The position numbers and the translations under genes were made by a program. Positions 15,587-17,119 of a stretch of DNA of 17,119 nucleotides are shown here, in pieces. Below the pieces are notes generated by a model. The model was not told the origin of the DNA, made no database searches, and worked only from the letters and a program-made list of their open reading frames with translations. Positions within the stretch are counted from its first letter, which is position 1, and the number at the start of each line of letters is the position of its first letter. This DNA is from Streptosporangiaceae bacterium. GTDB taxonomy: Bacteria; Actinomycetota; Actinomycetes; Streptosporangiales; Streptosporangiaceae. The stretch lies in contig JASHQP010000171.1 of the NCBI GenBank assembly GCA_030039095.1, positions 1 through 17,119 on the forward strand, given 5' to 3'.

Positions 15587-16621
15587 CTACTGGGTTCGTC
15601 CCCCGCTCAGATGAGCAAATGGCCCGACGGTCACGCCGGGCCCGATCACCGCTGATTCGCAGACGGAGTTGACCACGGTCGCGCCGGCGGCGACCGTGGT
15701 GTCCCGCAGCATGCAGCCGGGGCCGACCTTCGCCCCGGCCGCGACCGCGGTGCTGCCTTCGAGCTGGGTCGATGGGCCGAGGTAGACGCCGGGCTCGAGC
15801 GTGACGCCCACGTCGATCCAGGTGGTCGCCGGGTCGGCGATCGTCACCCCGGCGCGCATCCAGTCCTCGAGCAGCCGCTCGTTCAGCACCCGCCGCGCCC
15901 AGGCCAGCTGGGCCTGGTCGTTCACGCCCAGGACCTCCTGGGAGTCGGCGCACGCGGCCGTCGCCACCGGGTAGCCGTCGCCGCGCAGGATCGACACGAC
16001 GTCGGTGAGGTACTCCTCGCCCTTGGCATTATCTGTCGGCACGCGCTTGACCGTGTCGGCGAGCAGGTCGCCGTCGAACGCGTACATGCCCGAGTTGATC
16101 TCGGTGATCGCCCGCTGCTCCGGGGTGGCGTCCGTTTCCTCGATGATGCCGGTGAACGCGCCGCCGGCGTCCCTGATGATCCGGCCGTAGCCCTTGGGCT
16201 CGTCCAGCCTGGCGGTGAGCACGGTGACCGCCGCGTCCTGCGTCCGGTGCGCCGCGACGAGCTCGTTGAGCGTGCTCCCGCGCAGCAGCGGGGTGTCTGC
16301 GTAGGTCACGACCACCGTGCCGTGGATCAGCCCGACGGCCTCGATGACCACGCGCACCGCGTGCCCGGTCCCGCCGCGCCGGTCCTGCACCACGATCTCG
16401 GCGTCGGCGGCGTGCTCGGCCAGGTGCGCGGTGACCTTGTCGCGGCCATGCCCCGTCACGACGATGAGACGCCCCGGTTCCAGCTCTCTCGAGGCCGCCA
16501 GGACATGCCCGAGCATGCTCCGGCCGCACACCTGGTTGAGCACCTTGGGTGTCTGGTTCTTCATTCGGGTGCCCTCGCCCGCCGCAAGGATGATGACGGC
16601 GGCCGGACCGCTCAGAGTCAC
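15587..16621 (-). CDS. glmU: GlmU, N-acetylglucosamine-1-phosphate uridylyltransferase with truncated acetyltransferase domain
   Basis: Normally a bifunctional enzyme making UDP-GlcNAc for the cell wall. GTG 16621, with GGAG nine nt upstream, gives 344 residues against about 450-500 in the family. The uridylyltransferase half is intact: LAAGEGTRM at 12-20, K26, GTGHA at 84-88, YADTPLL with D109, GYGRII at 144-149, EINSG at 175-179 and VND at 233-235. The C-terminal hexapeptide-repeat helix begins near 262 but stops at VGPFAHLSGGRTQ. In full-length GlmU this VGPFARLRPG point is followed by the UDP-contact and catalytic His/Asn/Lys segment, none of which is coded here. prs starts 24 nt later, so there is no space for the missing part and no continuing frame. 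It is probably a monofunctional uridylyltransferase, with acetylation supplied from elsewhere. Confidence 0.9.
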   Translation of the reverse strand: MTLSGPAAVIILAAGEGTRMKNQTPKVLNQVCGRSMLGHVLAASRELEPGRLIVVTGHGRDKVTAHLAEHAADAEIVVQDRRGGTGHAVRVVIEAVGLIHGTVVVTYADTPLLRGSTLNELVAAHRTQDAAVTVLTARLDEPKGYGRIIRDAGGAFTGIIEETDATPEQRAITEINSGMYAFDGDLLADTVKRVPTDNAKGEEYLTDVVSILRGDGYPVATAACADSQEVLGVNDQAQLAWARRVLNERLLEDWMRAGVTIADPATTWIDVGVTLEPGVYLGPSTQLEGSTAVAAGAKVGPGCMLRDTTVAAGATVVNSVCESAVIGPGVTVGPFAHLSGGRTQ

Positions 16622-16870
16622 TCGGCTCGGCTCCTCGGTATCGCTGCAGGCACCCGGGCTGACAGCCGCTGGTGCACTCCCCCGGGACAGTTCACGCTCC
16701 CGACCCTCGCAGGATACCGCCCGGCTGCCCGGCCCGTTCCGCCATGGCCTCATCTGTGTGGACTGTCACCTGCGGCGCAGCGGACCCCCGCGCCCGGGCG
16801 CCGCCACGAGCCGTGAATAGGCCAGCCTCGGTCGCTCCGTTTTGTCGGTGGCTAGATTTAATATTCGAAT
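16622..16870. other. Divergent intergenic region between glmU and the HTH gene
   Basis: 249 nt. On the minus strand TATCCT (16716-16711) is a possible -10 for glmU, with no convincing -35. The right end turns AT-rich and holds the palindrome and candidate promoter of the plus-strand HTH gene. I see no tRNA here. The open frame of glmU runs on into this region, but the extension has no family resemblance. Confidence 0.4.
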
Positions 16871-16872
16871 AT
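16859..16872 (+). promoter_or_regulatory. AT-rich palindrome and candidate leaderless promoter of the HTH gene
   Basis: ATATTCGAATAT (16861-16872) is a perfect 12-bp palindrome overlapping the ATG at 16871. TAATAT at 16859-16864 is a good -10 match whose expected start of transcription falls on the ATG itself, and no Shine-Dalgarno sequence is present. Both point to a leaderless mRNA, common in actinobacteria. The palindrome could be an autoregulatory operator. Confidence 0.45.
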
Positions 16873-17119
16873 GACACATAAAGCAGCGTTCATTCAGTTA
16901 CGCGAACAGGCCATAGCACTCCGCCGCGCGGGCAAGTCCCGCCGCGAGATCAAGGAGCTGCTCGCCATCACCAGCAATCGGACCCTGAACGAGGTGCTCC
17001 GCGGTGAGCCGCCACAGCCGTGGACCTGGCGCCCCAACGCCAAGGACGACCTCCGAGCCCGAGCCAGGGACCTGCGCAAACAGGGCCTTGACTACGAGGA
17101 AATCGTCGCCGAACTAGGC
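16871..17119 (+). CDS. Helix-turn-helix protein of unknown role (5' part only)
   Basis: 83 codons from ATG 16871 run off the right edge with no stop. The visible part has two helix-turn-helix-like segments: ALRRAGKSRREIKELLAITS (about 16-35) followed by NRTLNEVLRGEPP, and LRKQGLDYEEIVAELG (about 68-83). They are joined by WTWRPNAKDDLRARARD. I recognise this N-terminal pattern from actinobacterial proteins annotated only as HTH or hypothetical; their function is not established, so none is assigned. Codon 10 is TTA and codon 82 is CTA, rare leucine codons that the neighbouring housekeeping genes avoid. This may mean dependence on the rare leucyl-tRNA (bldA type) or recent acquisition. Confidence 0.75.
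   Translation, partial: MTHKAAFIQLREQAIALRRAGKSRREIKELLAITSNRTLNEVLRGEPPQPWTWRPNAKDDLRARARDLRKQGLDYEEIVAELG

Noticed and set aside
15563..15640. A frameshift as the cause of the short GlmU
   Set aside because: Neither other minus-strand frame continues with the missing acetyltransferase sequence, and only 24 nt remain before prs, so the coding material is absent rather than out of frame.
16622..16753. Upstream extension of GlmU to ATG 16753
   Set aside because: The added 44 residues lack family resemblance, while GTG 16621 has a well-placed GGAG and starts directly before VIILAAGEGTRM.
16622..16870. tRNA gene near glmU
   Set aside because: I looked for a T-arm (GGTTCGAATC-like) and acceptor pairing. 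The only TTCGAA is part of the 12-bp palindrome, and no cloverleaf can be drawn.

Overview
The window is a GC-rich stretch of chromosome from an actinomycete (phylum Actinomycetota). The evidence is the very high GC at third codon positions, frequent GTG starts, conserved actinobacterial gene neighbourhoods (glmU-prs-rplY-pth; menG-menJ-nuoAB), and an AfsR-type SARP regulator. Genus cannot be fixed from the sequence. Apart from two plus-strand genes, everything is coded on the minus strand, so transcription mostly runs from right to left. I saw no rRNA, tRNA, CRISPR array or insertion sequence.

Reading along the minus strand from the right edge: (1) A plus-strand partial gene for a helix-turn-helix protein (16871 to the edge) diverges from glmU. 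(2) glmU (15587-16621) is cut short: its uridylyltransferase half is intact, but the catalytic part of the acetyltransferase half is missing. It is followed 24 nt later by prs. (3) A block of about 3.9 kb between prs and rplY holds a 969-residue AfsR-like regulator (SARP DNA-binding domain, NB-ARC ATPase, TPRs) and a 57-codon gene for a small acidic, proline-rich protein with two PYMD repeats. Two 11-bp direct repeats lie in the promoter region of the small gene, and a perfect 13-bp hairpin follows it. (4) rplY (ribosomal L25/Ctc), pth, cysQ, cysD and cysN form a closely packed run, linking translation housekeeping to sulfate activation (ATP sulfurylase and the PAP phosphatase).

(5) A plus-strand gene for a membrane-anchored or secreted GH16-like protein converges on cysN. 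(6) A cytosolic S9 prolyl-oligopeptidase-family enzyme is followed by menG, then menJ, nuoA and nuoB. This puts the last methylation of menaquinone, reduction of its side chain, and the first subunits of the NADH:menaquinone oxidoreductase in one direction of transcription. A sequence matching the Rex (NADH/NAD+ sensor) operator exactly lies between menG and menJ, suggesting redox control of menJ-nuo.

The least ordinary parts are the truncated GlmU, the regulator plus small-protein pair with its phased repeats inserted into a conserved housekeeping cluster, and the Rex-type operator. The regulator/small-gene pair resembles afsR-afsS of Streptomyces in layout, but the small protein has a different repeat.
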